A program made the position numbers and the translations under genes. Below, one piece after another: positions 1-7,169 of a stretch of 10,991 nt of DNA. Location of the stretch: positions 1-10,991 of the forward strand of contig CAMMMI010000061.1 of NCBI GenBank assembly GCA_946497905.1, written 5' to 3'. The notes below the pieces were generated by a model. It ran no database searches. It had not been told where the DNA came from and was given only the letters and a program-made list of their open reading frames with translations. Numbering within the stretch: position 1 is the first letter of the stretch; the number at the start of each line of letters is the position of its first letter. The stretch is from an uncultured Clostridium sp. (GTDB taxonomy: Bacteria > Bacillota > Clostridia > TANB77 > CAG-508).

Positions 1-1
1 A

Positions 2-1400
2 TACACAGTAAAAGAAGTAAAAGTTGATGGATATACAGTAGAACAAAATGACAAAGACTTTACAAATAGAATAGAACAAAAAGAAGATGTAACAATAGGT
101 GGAAGTAAAACTTGGGTAACACCAGTAGAAGATATAAATACATTAGAAGCAACAATCGAACTATATAGAGATGGTGTAAAAATAGATGAAACAAAAGTTA
201 CAGGAGACGGAAAATATAGTTTTGCAGGATTACCAAGATATAATCTAGAAACAGGAAAAGAATATGTATACACAGTAAAAGAAGTAAAAGTTGATGGATA
301 TACAGTAGAACAAAATGACAAAAACTTTACAAATAGAATAGAACAAGAAAAAATATCAATTGAAGGAAACAAAACATGGATAGCACCAGTAACAGATGTA
401 AGTACACTAGAAGCAACAATTGAACTATATAGAAATGATAAATTTTATGCTAAAACAACAGTTAAAGGAAATAGCTCATATAAATTTGACAACCTAGAGA
501 AATATGACTTAGAGACAGGGGAAGAATATCAATACAGAGTAGAAGAAAAAGCAGTTGCTGGATATGAATCAATACAAGATGGAAAAAACTTTACAAATAA
601 AATAGAACAAGTAAAAATATCTATCGAAGGCGAGAAAAATTGGATAACACCAGTAGAAGACGTAAATACATTAACAGCAACAATCGAGTTATATAGAGAC
701 GATGTAAAAATAGACGAAAGAACAGTAATTGGTAACAACAAATATACATTTGATAACTTAGATAAATATGATCCAGTAACAGGAAAAGAATATCAATACA
801 GAGTAGAAGAAAAAGCAGTTGCTGGATATACAACAAATAAAAATGGAACAAACTTCACAAATGTAATAGAACAAAAAGAAGATGTAACAATAGAAGGAAG
901 CAAAACATGGGTAACACCAGTAGAAGATGTAAATACATTAACAGCAACAATCGAACTATATAGAGATAAAGTAAAAGTAAAAGAAACAACAGTTACAGGA
1001 AACGGAAGTTATACTTTTGCAGGATTACCAAAATATAATCTAGAAACAGGAAAAGAATATGAATACGAAGTAAAAGAAATAAAAGTTGACGGATATACAA
1101 CAGAACAAAATGGAAAAGACTTTAAAAATGTAATAGAACAAGATAATACTGTAGTAATCTCAGGAACAAAAACTTGGGTAGCACCTGGAGTTACAACATA
1201 TCCAACAATAAAAGTTAACTTATTAAGAGATGGAACAATTGTTGAAACTAAAGAATTAAAAAACGGAACAGTAGATTATTCATTTACTAACCTACCAAAA
1301 TATGACTTAACTGACGGACACGAATATAGTTATAGTATTTCTGAAAATGCAGTAGAAGGATATATAACTACAATAAATGGAAATAACATAACAAATACTT
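2..1400 (+). repeat. Tandem Cna-B coding repeats, period about 264-267 bp
   Basis: The codons for the conserved G-x-K-T/N-W motif begin at 101, 365, 629, 896 and 1163, spacings of 264, 264, 267 and 267 bp. The similarity is also at the DNA level: 1-79 and 268-346 differ at one base, and the segment coding YQYRVEEKAVAGY (from 524 and from 788) is almost unchanged. Two subtypes alternate. The cut copy and units 1 and 4 end in a KE-V/I-KVDGY type, while units 2 and 3 end in YRVEEKAVAGY, so the order is A-A-B-B-A followed by a more diverged unit. This is the pattern of repeat expansion and recombination within one gene. Confidence 0.88.
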
Positions 1401-3364
1401 TAAAACAACCAAGTATTGATGTACAAAAAGATGTTGATTCAATAGTATTAACAAATGGTACAGAGATAACAGATCCAGAATATTTAGATACAATTAAACT
1501 AGAAAAAGACAATACAATAAAATATGAAATTGTAGCTAAAAATAATGGAAATGTAGATTTATCAGAAGTAAATATAACAGATACTAAAAAAGTAAAAGTA
1601 GAAGATGTACAATTACCAGAAAGACTAGTAGAAGAGGGAATTACAATAAGTACAAAAGGAACAGAAGTAAATGCAAATACAAATCTACTAGGAAGAAATG
1701 ACATTACATTACAACCAAATGAAGAAATAACAGTAATAGTTTCATACAAATTAACAAGAAGTGATGTTTTAGGAAATAAAGACTTTGTAAATGAAGCAAA
1801 TGCAACAGGAAAATTTGAAGGTGTAACATATAATGATAGAGATGATGAAACAACACCAACAGAATATATACCAGAAACAACAAGCAAATCATTTGTAAAA
1901 GTATGGGCTGATGAAGGATATGAATCATTAAGACCAGCGTCTATAACTGTACAATTACAAAAAGCAGATGGAACAAATGTAGGAGACCCAGTTACATTAA
2001 ATAGTGGAAATGGATGGAAAGCAGAATGGAATAACATTCCAGCAGAAGATATAAACGGAAATCCTATAACATATAAAGTAACAGAAACATTACCAACTGG
2101 ATATGAAAATAATTATACAGTTTCAAATTGCACAACAAATAATAAAGGCGAATTAACAATAACAAATACATACAAAAAACCAACAGGAACAATAGTAGAG
2201 AACTTTGAACCAACAAGTACAACAGCAAAAGTACCTATGGATGTAGTATTTGTTCTAGATACATCGGCTAGTATGATGAATGGTAACAAAGATACAAATA
2301 TGGTATCAGCAGTAAATAGTGCAATGAAAACAATATTTGAAGCAAATAAAGACAACAGAGTAGCAGTAGTAGGATTTAGTGGTATATATGAAAAAAATGA
2401 TACTGAAGCAAATGTATTGCTAGAATTAGATAGATATACACCAGAATCAAGCAGAGATAACAAATACTTAAAAGTATCAGATAACGAATTAAAAACAACA
2501 GTATCAGGTCAAAGGACAAAATCAAGAGCTTTCGATGGTGGAACATATACACAAAGAGGTATAGAATTAGGTGCTAAAACATTAATAAATAGTTCAAATA
2601 AGACTGTAACTGTAAATGGATTAACAGTAACACGTGCACCAGTAATAATATTAATTTCAGATGGTTTACCTACATATTATACAGAAACTTATAAAAATGT
2701 AAGTAGTGCGGAAAGAGAAGGAACAGGAAATACTACACCAGCTAAATGTGCATATTATACAATCTTATCTGCAAATTACTATAAGAGAGCTGTAACAACA
2801 GCATATTATGGGGCAAATGCAGGAGAAAATAGTGCTAAAATGTACACAATAGGTCAAGGAATATCATCAGATGATAATTATGCAAAAGCAATATTAAATC
2901 CAACACAAACTAATATGAATGTATTAAAAAATAAACGAGAAGGTACTGATGAAAATAACTTATATAAATGCTTCTCACAAGGATATTATGGTAGTGGATG
3001 GGATAGAGTAACAGTAACAACAAATCCTTATACAAATTATAGTTATGCAGATGGTTCATATGTAAAAAATATGAGTGCAGAAGAACTAACAAAAATATTA
3101 AATGAAGTAATTAATAGTTCAGTACCAAAAGACCCAATAACATGGAATATATCAAGTACTGAAATAAGCGCAGGAAAAGCAAACTTACCAGATATTAATA
3201 TATCAAAAACATTTACATTAACAGCAGGAACATTAAGATATACATCATGCCAAGAAGCAATTGCAGCAGGAGTTTTAGTTGGTAATGAAACAAATGGATA
3301 TTATATAGACTTAACAAAAGTACCAGCAGGATCAACTGTAAATGTAAGTTATTTTGCAAAATAA
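2..3364 (+). CDS. Large surface protein with tandem Cna-B domains and a C-terminal vWA domain (5' partial)
   Basis: The frame is open without a stop from base 2 to TAA 3362-3364, giving 1120 visible residues; the start lies upstream of the window. Domain order in window residues: end of one Cna-B domain (1-28), five Cna-B-like units of 88-89 residues (about 30-465), a DUF11-like extracellular domain (about 467-623), a further Cna-B domain (about 628-727) and a vWA domain (about 746-985) with a short C-terminal tail. The complete Cna-B units keep the residues expected for an intramolecular isopeptide bond: Lys in K-T/N/V-W, Glu in Y-x-V/I-x-E, and Asn in F/I-T/K-N. The vWA domain has a MIDAS motif (DTSAS, then a Thr in GTYTQRG, then ISDG). 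These are marks of a secreted or cell-surface adhesin or pilin-like protein. There is no LPXTG-like motif, hydrophobic stretch or basic tail at the C-terminus (it ends VSYFAK), so any wall anchor must be N-terminal. An internal ATG at 2237 sits inside the vWA domain and has no Shine-Dalgarno site. Confidence 0.9.
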   Translation, partial: YTVKEVKVDGYTVEQNDKDFTNRIEQKEDVTIGGSKTWVTPVEDINTLEATIELYRDGVKIDETKVTGDGKYSFAGLPRYNLETGKEYVYTVKEVKVDGYTVEQNDKNFTNRIEQEKISIEGNKTWIAPVTDVSTLEATIELYRNDKFYAKTTVKGNSSYKFDNLEKYDLETGEEYQYRVEEKAVAGYESIQDGKNFTNKIEQVKISIEGEKNWITPVEDVNTLTATIELYRDDVKIDERTVIGNNKYTFDNLDKYDPVTGKEYQYRVEEKAVAGYTTNKNGTNFTNVIEQKEDVTIEGSKTWVTPVEDVNTLTATIELYRDKVKVKETTVTGNGSYTFAGLPKYNLETGKEYEYEVKEIKVDGYTTEQNGKDFKNVIEQDNTVVISGTKTWVAPGVTTYPTIKVNLLRDGTIVETKELKNGTVDYSFTNLPKYDLTDGHEYSYSISENAVEGYITTINGNNITNTLKQPSIDVQKDVDSIVLTNGTEITDPEYLDTIKLEKDNTIKYEIVAKNNGNVDLSEVNITDTKKVKVEDVQLPERLVEEGITISTKGTEVNANTNLLGRNDITLQPNEEITVIVSYKLTRSDVLGNKDFVNEANATGKFEGVTYNDRDDETTPTEYIPETTSKSFVKVWADEGYESLRPASITVQLQKADGTNVGDPVTLNSGNGWKAEWNNIPAEDINGNPITYKVTETLPTGYENNYTVSNCTTNNKGELTITNTYKKPTGTIVENFEPTSTTAKVPMDVVFVLDTSASMMNGNKDTNMVSAVNSAMKTIFEANKDNRVAVVGFSGIYEKNDTEANVLLELDRYTPESSRDNKYLKVSDNELKTTVSGQRTKSRAFDGGTYTQRGIELGAKTLINSSNKTVTVNGLTVTRAPVIILISDGLPTYYTETYKNVSSAEREGTGNTTPAKCAYYTILSANYYKRAVTTAYYGANAGENSAKMYTIGQGISSDDNYAKAILNPTQTNMNVLKNKREGTDENNLYKCFSQGYYGSGWDRVTVTTNPYTNYSYADGSYVKNMSAEELTKILNEVINSSVPKDPITWNISSTEISAGKANLPDINISKTFTLTAGTLRYTSCQEAIAAGVLVGNETNGYYIDLTKVPAGSTVNVSYFAK

Positions 3365-3373
3365 AAACAAAAT

Positions 3374-3410
3374 AAAAAATCCAACTTAAATGAATAAGTT
3401 GGATTTTTTT
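3374..3410. terminator. Bidirectional intrinsic terminator between convergent genes
   Basis: A perfect 14-bp stem, arms 3374-3387 and 3396-3409 with core ATCCAACTT/AAGTTGGAT and an 8-nt loop, starts 9 nt after the surface-protein stop. On the + strand it ends in a T-run (3404-3410). On the - strand it ends in the complement of the A-run 3374-3379, so it should also stop transcripts from the convergent gene that ends at 3474. Confidence 0.88.
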
Positions 3411-3450
3411 AGGGTATAGGAAATATCAAAATTTCCTATACCCTAAAAAA
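3405..3450. repeat. 20-bp perfect inverted repeat sharing the terminator T-tract
   Basis: Arms 3405-3424 and 3431-3450 are perfect reverse complements around the 6-nt loop ATCAAA; the core is AGGGTATAGGAAAT. Neither strand has a T-run after this hairpin, so it is not itself a standard intrinsic terminator. It overlaps the right arm and T-tract of the terminator at 3374-3410, so both stems cannot form completely at once. Confidence 0.8.
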
Positions 3451-3473
3451 TATAATCAATATAAATTCTAAAT

Positions 3474-4040
3474 TTAATCTATTTTTTCTATAGTATAATC
3501 AAAAGAATCTGTTAAATCTCTAGAAGATAGTAAAGAAAATGCTTCTGTATCAGAAGATGAAAGATCTTTTTTAGTAGCCAATGTAAAAGTTGTTAAAACA
3601 TTTCCTTCTTTATCAAGTAATGAAAAATTAAAATTAAATGTTGGCGTAATATTAGATGAATTATTAACTAAATCAAACTTAATTATAGTAACATCATTAT
3701 TAAAATTAACAATTAAATTTTTTAATAAAATTCCTTCTAAATTTGCTACTTCTTTTTCTTGAGATAAAACATTAGAGCTATCTTTAACATTTGAAGTAGT
3801 AGCACCATCTACTAAATCTTTAGAAGAAATAGTATTAGAATTACTATCTTGTTTTTCAGAAAGATTAACCAAAACTTTATTACTTGCAAAATAAGAAATA
3901 GAAAATAATGCTAATAAAAATATAGCTATAAAAACTAAAAGTTTTAAAATTAATTTTTTGGTAATAATATTTTTTTTCTCATTAGTTTTTTCTTTTTTGT
4001 TAGATATCTTTTTTTCTTTCCCCTTAAAATGCTTTCCCAT
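3474..4040 (-). CDS. Membrane-anchored extracytoplasmic protein of unknown function
   Basis: 188 residues, start ATG preceded by GGGAGGA with a 4-nt gap. The N-terminus is a Lys-rich cytoplasmic stretch (residues 2-29), followed by one hydrophobic segment (about 30-52, LILKLLVFIAIFLLALFSIS) with no lipobox Cys. The orientation should therefore be a type II anchor with the rest outside. Residues 55-98 are Ser/Asn/Asp-rich and look like a linker. Residues 99-188 alternate polar and hydrophobic in the style of a small beta-sandwich; the pattern (KFDLVNNSS, then FSLLDKEGNVL, then a DLSSSDTEAF turn) is reminiscent of FxLYD-like domains, but this is only an impression. The gene is convergent with the surface-protein gene and shares its terminator. 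The 55-aa gene upstream on the same strand ends in its own terminator, so this is probably a separate transcript. A weak possible promoter is TTAATA (4087-4082) with TATATT (4064-4059). Confidence 0.8.
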   Translation of the reverse strand: MGKHFKGKEKKISNKKEKTNEKKNIITKKLILKLLVFIAIFLLALFSISYFASNKVLVNLSEKQDSNSNTISSKDLVDGATTSNVKDSSNVLSQEKEVANLEGILLKNLIVNFNNDVTIIKFDLVNNSSNITPTFNFNFSLLDKEGNVLTTFTLATKKDLSSSDTEAFSLLSSRDLTDSFDYTIEKID

Positions 4041-4084
4041 AACATCCTCCCTTAAATAAATATATGAAAAATAATAAATAGTAT

Positions 4085-4115
4085 TAAAACAAAAGCTTCA
4101 CATTAATAGTGAAGC
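4085..4115 (-). terminator. Intrinsic terminator of the 55-aa gene
   Basis: Read on the - strand, GCTTCAC (4115-4109), a 7-nt loop and GTGAAGC (4101-4095) are followed by TTTTGTTTT. The hairpin begins about 25 nt after the TAG of the small gene, which isolates it from the 188-aa gene downstream. The T-run is interrupted by one G. Confidence 0.65.
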
Positions 4116-4139
4116 ATATACTATATATATATTATAAAA

Positions 4140-4307
4140 CTAAACAAATATATTTACAACTGTTAATAAAAATGCATATAAAATACTTTTCCAAGAAATA
4201 CTAAAAGTTTTTCTTGTAACTTTATTTATAACCATTAATCTATGTTCTTTTCTAACTGTTAAAGCTAAACAATTAACTTTTGGATATAATTCTTCTTGTG
4301 TATTCAT
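4140..4307 (-). CDS. 55-aa protein, paralogue of the 60-aa protein at 8134-8316, function unknown
   Basis: Reading the - strand from ATG 4307 to TAG 4142-4140 gives 55 residues: a short variable N-terminus (MNTQEELYPKV), a basic middle containing NCLALTVRKEHRL, and a hydrophobic C-terminus (SILYAFLLTVVNIFV, residues 41-55). A good Shine-Dalgarno (AAAGGAG) lies 9 nt upstream, and there is a perfect consensus promoter and a terminator, so the gene is real despite its size. Aligned from the shared Asn-Cys, 25 of 44 residues match the second small protein, and 18 bases are identical (4258-4275 and 8252-8269). The net positive charge and hydrophobic tail suggest membrane association; there is no signal peptide. 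I do not recognise the family. A secreted or membrane-active peptide, a small regulator of the divergent kinase, or a type I toxin-like peptide are all possible. Confidence 0.8.
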   Translation of the reverse strand: MNTQEELYPKVNCLALTVRKEHRLMVINKVTRKTFSISWKSILYAFLLTVVNIFV

Positions 4308-4374
4308 ATTAATCAACTCCTTTTATCCATCGTAAATCAAAAAAATCTTAAGTAAAAAATCTATATATAAGTTA

Positions 4375-4403
4375 ATTATAGAATAAAAAAATACAAATGT
4401 CAA
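4375..4403 (-). promoter_or_regulatory. Perfect sigma-A promoter for the 55-aa gene
   Basis: On the - strand, TTGACA (4403-4398), a 17-nt spacer and TATAAT (4380-4375) match the consensus at every position. Transcription would start near 4368, leaving a leader of about 60 nt before ATG 4307. Confidence 0.85.
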
Positions 4404-4461
4404 CATTTTTGTAACAAAAATGTAATAAAAATGTAATATTTGAAAAGAAAATGTAATATTC
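4403..4461. promoter_or_regulatory. Operator-like palindrome plus three phased direct repeats
   Basis: ACATTTTTG (4403-4411), a 3-bp gap and CAAAAATGT (4415-4423) form a perfect 21-bp dyad touching the -35 box of the 55-aa gene. The right arm begins a series of AAAATGTAAT repeats at 4417, 4428 and 4448. The steps of 11 and 20 bp place them on nearly the same face of the helix. The position just upstream of the -35 is typical for an activator, and the cluster also lies between this promoter and that of the kinase operon. The binding protein is not known. Confidence 0.5.
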
Positions 4462-4549
4462 TTTTAAGATTTTGTAAAAATAAAATCTTAAAAAAGTAAA
4501 TAAATAGAATAAAATAATAGCAATATAAGCACAAAAAATAGCTAAATTA

Positions 4550-4578
4550 TTGATATTTTAAGCGTTTTATTATATAAT
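4550..4578 (+). promoter_or_regulatory. Sigma-A promoter of the kinase-metallopeptidase operon
   Basis: TTGATA (4550-4555), a 17-nt spacer and TATAAT (4573-4578), with an expected start near 4585. This leaves a leader of about 45 nt, rich in A and G (AAAAGAAAAGAAAAAGG), before the kinase start. Confidence 0.75.
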
Positions 4579-4629
4579 AACTAAAGTAAAAGAAAAGAAA
4601 AAGGTCGAAAAATAATTACATGGAAAGGA

Positions 4630-7143
4630 ATGGGATTAAAAATGTTAAAACAAAGAAAAGGTTTTATATTAACAATAGTTTTCTTAATTGTTTGTATTAT
4701 AATAGCTAGTTTTTTAATATATGTAGCTGATAAACAATTATTAGAAAATGCCCAAATGCTAGGAGAAGATATAGCAAATAATCTTGTTACACTAGAAGAA
4801 AAGTCATATATTTCTAATTATAAAGATTTATTAAAATCAATGTCAGAAGAAATAAATAATACTGGTAATATTAATATAGAAAGAACAGAAGAAATTTACA
4901 ATAGATTTAAGCAAATTACATCATTAAATAAGGTAGACATGTATGTTGTAAAAAATAATAGATTATACATATATAATGATGAGATAAAAGAAAGCTTTGA
5001 TAACTACAAAGATAGTGAATGGTATAGTAAAGCAATTAATTCAAATGGTGAAATGGAAGTAACAGATATTTACGAAAATAGTATTACAAAGGAAAAAATT
5101 ATTAGTTTTGTAACTAAAACAAATTCAAGTAATGATGTCATTTCACTAAATTTATATATAGACCAAATAGCAAACTGGCCAGGAATAGAAAATTTACCAG
5201 AAGGTGCACGTTATTATGTTTGTGACTCACAAGGGAATGCTATACATATTGAAATGGGTAGCTTAAATTATGATAAAGAAAAATTAAAAGATAGAATTTA
5301 TGATTTATTTAAAGGAATTAACGAGGGAAAATATGCAGAAGCTGAAACATATTTAATAGATGAAAATGGAGAAAAAAGAGGTGTATATTATGCTCAAACT
5401 TCAACAGATTGGAGTTTTATAATTACAATTCCATTTAATTACTTATTAAGAGGAACTGATAGTATCTCATTTGCATATTTTGGAGCTATTTCAATATTTA
5501 TAATATTAATCATATATTTGATTATAACAGAAAGAAATTCTAACAAAAAACAAGAGTTATATAATAGAATTACAAAAGCATTAGGAGATGCATATTATGC
5601 TTTATATTTAATAGATTTAAAAAAAGGTACATATGCAATGTTAAAAGGATCTGCTTATATGACAGCATCTATTCCAAAGACTGGAAACTATGATTTATTT
5701 ATGAATTGTATAGAAACAATTATAGAAAAAGAAGCATATGAAGAATTTAAAGACACATTTTCAATTAGTAATATGCAAAAACTAGTAAATAAAAATGTAA
5801 AAAGTTTTGGTGGAGATTTTAAACGTATATTAAATAATCAGGAAAGATGGTTTAATATGCAAATGTTATATGATGAAAAAGATATAAAAGATAAAGATAA
5901 TGAAGTAGTATTAGCTTTTAGAGATATAAATGATGAAAAGGAAAGAGAACTAGAGCAAATACAAATTATAAGAGATTCAATGGAAGCAACAGAATTGGCA
6001 GTAAAATCAAGAAATACTTTTTTTGCAAATATGTCACATGATATGAGGACACCACTTAATGCCATTATCAATCTTTCTAATCTATCCAAAGAACAAGTGA
6101 ATAATAGAGAAAAATTGATAGGTTATTTAGACAAAATAAATATTTCAAGTAGACAATTATTAGATATTATAAATAACATATTAGAAGTTTCAAAAATGGA
6201 AGAAGGTATTGATAGTGTGACTAAAATAGAATTTGACATAGAAAAATTATTAAAAGAAACATTATCAATTTTCGAAGAAGAAGCTAAAATTCAAAATAAA
6301 AAATTTAAAGTTATATATAATATAAAAAATAAATATGTATTAGGCGATTGGGGAAAAGTTAGACAAATTGTTAATAACCTTGTTTCAAATGCTTTAAAAT
6401 ACACTTTAGAAAAAGGCAATATAGTAGTAGAAGTAACAGAACTAGAAGGAAAATTTATTTCGAAATATGAATTACTAGTTTGTGATGATGGTATAGGAAT
6501 GAGTAAAGAATTTATGGATAAAATATATACTCCTTTTGCAAGAGAAACAAGATTTAATTCAGAAAAAATAGTAGGTACAGGACTTGGTATGGCTGTTGTA
6601 AATAATAATATACAAAAACTAAATGGACAAATAGAAATAAAAAGTGAACCAAATAAAGGAACAATTGTAAAAGCAACTATACCATTAGAAATAAGAGATG
6701 AAATATCAGAAACTAATAATGACGCAGAAAATAGAAAAAAAATGAATATAAAAGGAAGAAAGATTTTAGTAGTTGAAGATAATGAACTTAATATGGATAT
6801 TTCAACAGAAATATTAGAAATGCAAGGAGTAATAGTAACAAAAGCAAGAAATGGACAAGAAGCAGTAGATATATTTAAGCAAAGCAAAGAAAATACTTTT
6901 GATGCAATATTAATGGATATACAAATGCCAATATTAGATGGATGTGAAGCTACAAAACAAATTAGAAGATTACCAAGAAAAGATGCAAAAATAATACCAA
7001 TAATAGCAACAACAGCAAATACATTTGCAGAAGATATTATAAATACACAAAAAGCAGGTATGAATGACCATATATCAAAACCAATAGACTTCATAAAATT
7101 AGAAAAATTATTATCACAATATTTAATGAATAAAAATGATTAA
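4630..7143 (+). CDS. Hybrid sensor histidine kinase (Cache-like sensor, PAS-like, HisKA, HATPase_c, REC)
   Basis: 837 residues. Two membrane segments (about 12-32 and 281-299) enclose a 250-residue extracellular sensor with a dCache-like W-Y-S-K-A signature (YKDSEWYSKAINSNGEMEVT). Then follow a PAS-like cytoplasmic region (about 310-435), a HisKA domain with H-box MSHDMRTPLN (phospho-His 470), and an HATPase_c domain with N-box NNLVSNALKYT (582-592), G1 CDDGIGM (D619/D620) and G2 GTGLGMAVV. The C-terminal receiver domain has the acidic pair E716/D717, phospho-acceptor D763 in LMDIQMP and K817 in SKP. All catalytic residues are present. An external ligand should trigger autophosphorylation and transfer to the attached receiver. 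There is no Hpt domain and no DNA-binding output, and no separate response regulator is in the window, so the onward target is unknown. The start is uncertain: ATG 4630 sits right against AAAGGA, and ATG 4642 (MLKQRKG) has better spacing. Confidence 0.93.
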   Translation: MGLKMLKQRKGFILTIVFLIVCIIIASFLIYVADKQLLENAQMLGEDIANNLVTLEEKSYISNYKDLLKSMSEEINNTGNINIERTEEIYNRFKQITSLNKVDMYVVKNNRLYIYNDEIKESFDNYKDSEWYSKAINSNGEMEVTDIYENSITKEKIISFVTKTNSSNDVISLNLYIDQIANWPGIENLPEGARYYVCDSQGNAIHIEMGSLNYDKEKLKDRIYDLFKGINEGKYAEAETYLIDENGEKRGVYYAQTSTDWSFIITIPFNYLLRGTDSISFAYFGAISIFIILIIYLIITERNSNKKQELYNRITKALGDAYYALYLIDLKKGTYAMLKGSAYMTASIPKTGNYDLFMNCIETIIEKEAYEEFKDTFSISNMQKLVNKNVKSFGGDFKRILNNQERWFNMQMLYDEKDIKDKDNEVVLAFRDINDEKERELEQIQIIRDSMEATELAVKSRNTFFANMSHDMRTPLNAIINLSNLSKEQVNNREKLIGYLDKINISSRQLLDIINNILEVSKMEEGIDSVTKIEFDIEKLLKETLSIFEEEAKIQNKKFKVIYNIKNKYVLGDWGKVRQIVNNLVSNALKYTLEKGNIVVEVTELEGKFISKYELLVCDDGIGMSKEFMDKIYTPFARETRFNSEKIVGTGLGMAVVNNNIQKLNGQIEIKSEPNKGTIVKATIPLEIRDEISETNNDAENRKKMNIKGRKILVVEDNELNMDISTEILEMQGVIVTKARNGQEAVDIFKQSKENTFDAILMDIQMPILDGCEATKQIRRLPRKDAKIIPIIATTANTFAEDIINTQKAGMNDHISKPIDFIKLEKLLSQYLMNKND

Positions 7144-7159
7144 GTATAATTATTAGATT

Positions 7160-7164
7160 GGAGG
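7160..7164 (+). promoter_or_regulatory. Ribosome binding site that fixes GTG 7170 as start
   Basis: GGAGG lies 5 nt before GTG 7170. A longer reading from TTG 7158 would put this Shine-Dalgarno site inside the coding sequence, so the GTG is preferred. Confidence 0.75.
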
Positions 7165-7169
7165 AACTA

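Larger units (their letters stand above)
4308..4629. other. Divergent intergenic region, 322 bp without a gene
   Basis: From left to right it holds the leader and promoter of the 55-aa gene (to 4403), the palindrome and repeat cluster (4403-4461), an inverted repeat with 12-bp arms (4462-4473 and 4482-4493, TTTTAAGATTTT and its complement, no T-run after it), about 55 bp of plain AT-rich sequence, and the promoter and purine-rich leader of the kinase operon (4550-4629). I saw no further convincing small ORF. Confidence 0.6.

Noticed and set aside
1..1140. Tandem DNA repeats considered as a CRISPR or satellite array
   Set aside because: The period is about 265 bp, stays in frame and encodes Cna-B domains; there are no short repeats with unique spacers.
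1330..2037. A 235-codon open frame on the - strand opposite the surface-protein gene
   Set aside because: It mirrors an A-rich coding strand that contains few stop complements; the product is Ser/Phe-rich low-complexity sequence with no Shine-Dalgarno site, while the + frame carries recognisable domains.
2237..3364. A separate vWA protein starting at ATG 2237
   Set aside because: The same frame is open all the way back to base 2 with Cna-B domains, the ATG is at the first strand of the vWA fold, and no ribosome binding site precedes it.
4140..4307. The 55-aa protein as an AgrD-type autoinducer precursor
   Set aside because: No AgrB-like processing gene is present, and the residues conserved with the paralogue span the whole C-terminal 44 residues instead of a short Cys-containing peptide flanked by processing sites; left as unknown.
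6291..7094. A 267-codon open frame on the - strand opposite the kinase HATPase and receiver domains
   Set aside because: The + strand has complete catalytic motifs across this interval; the antisense product shows no motif and is a compositional shadow.
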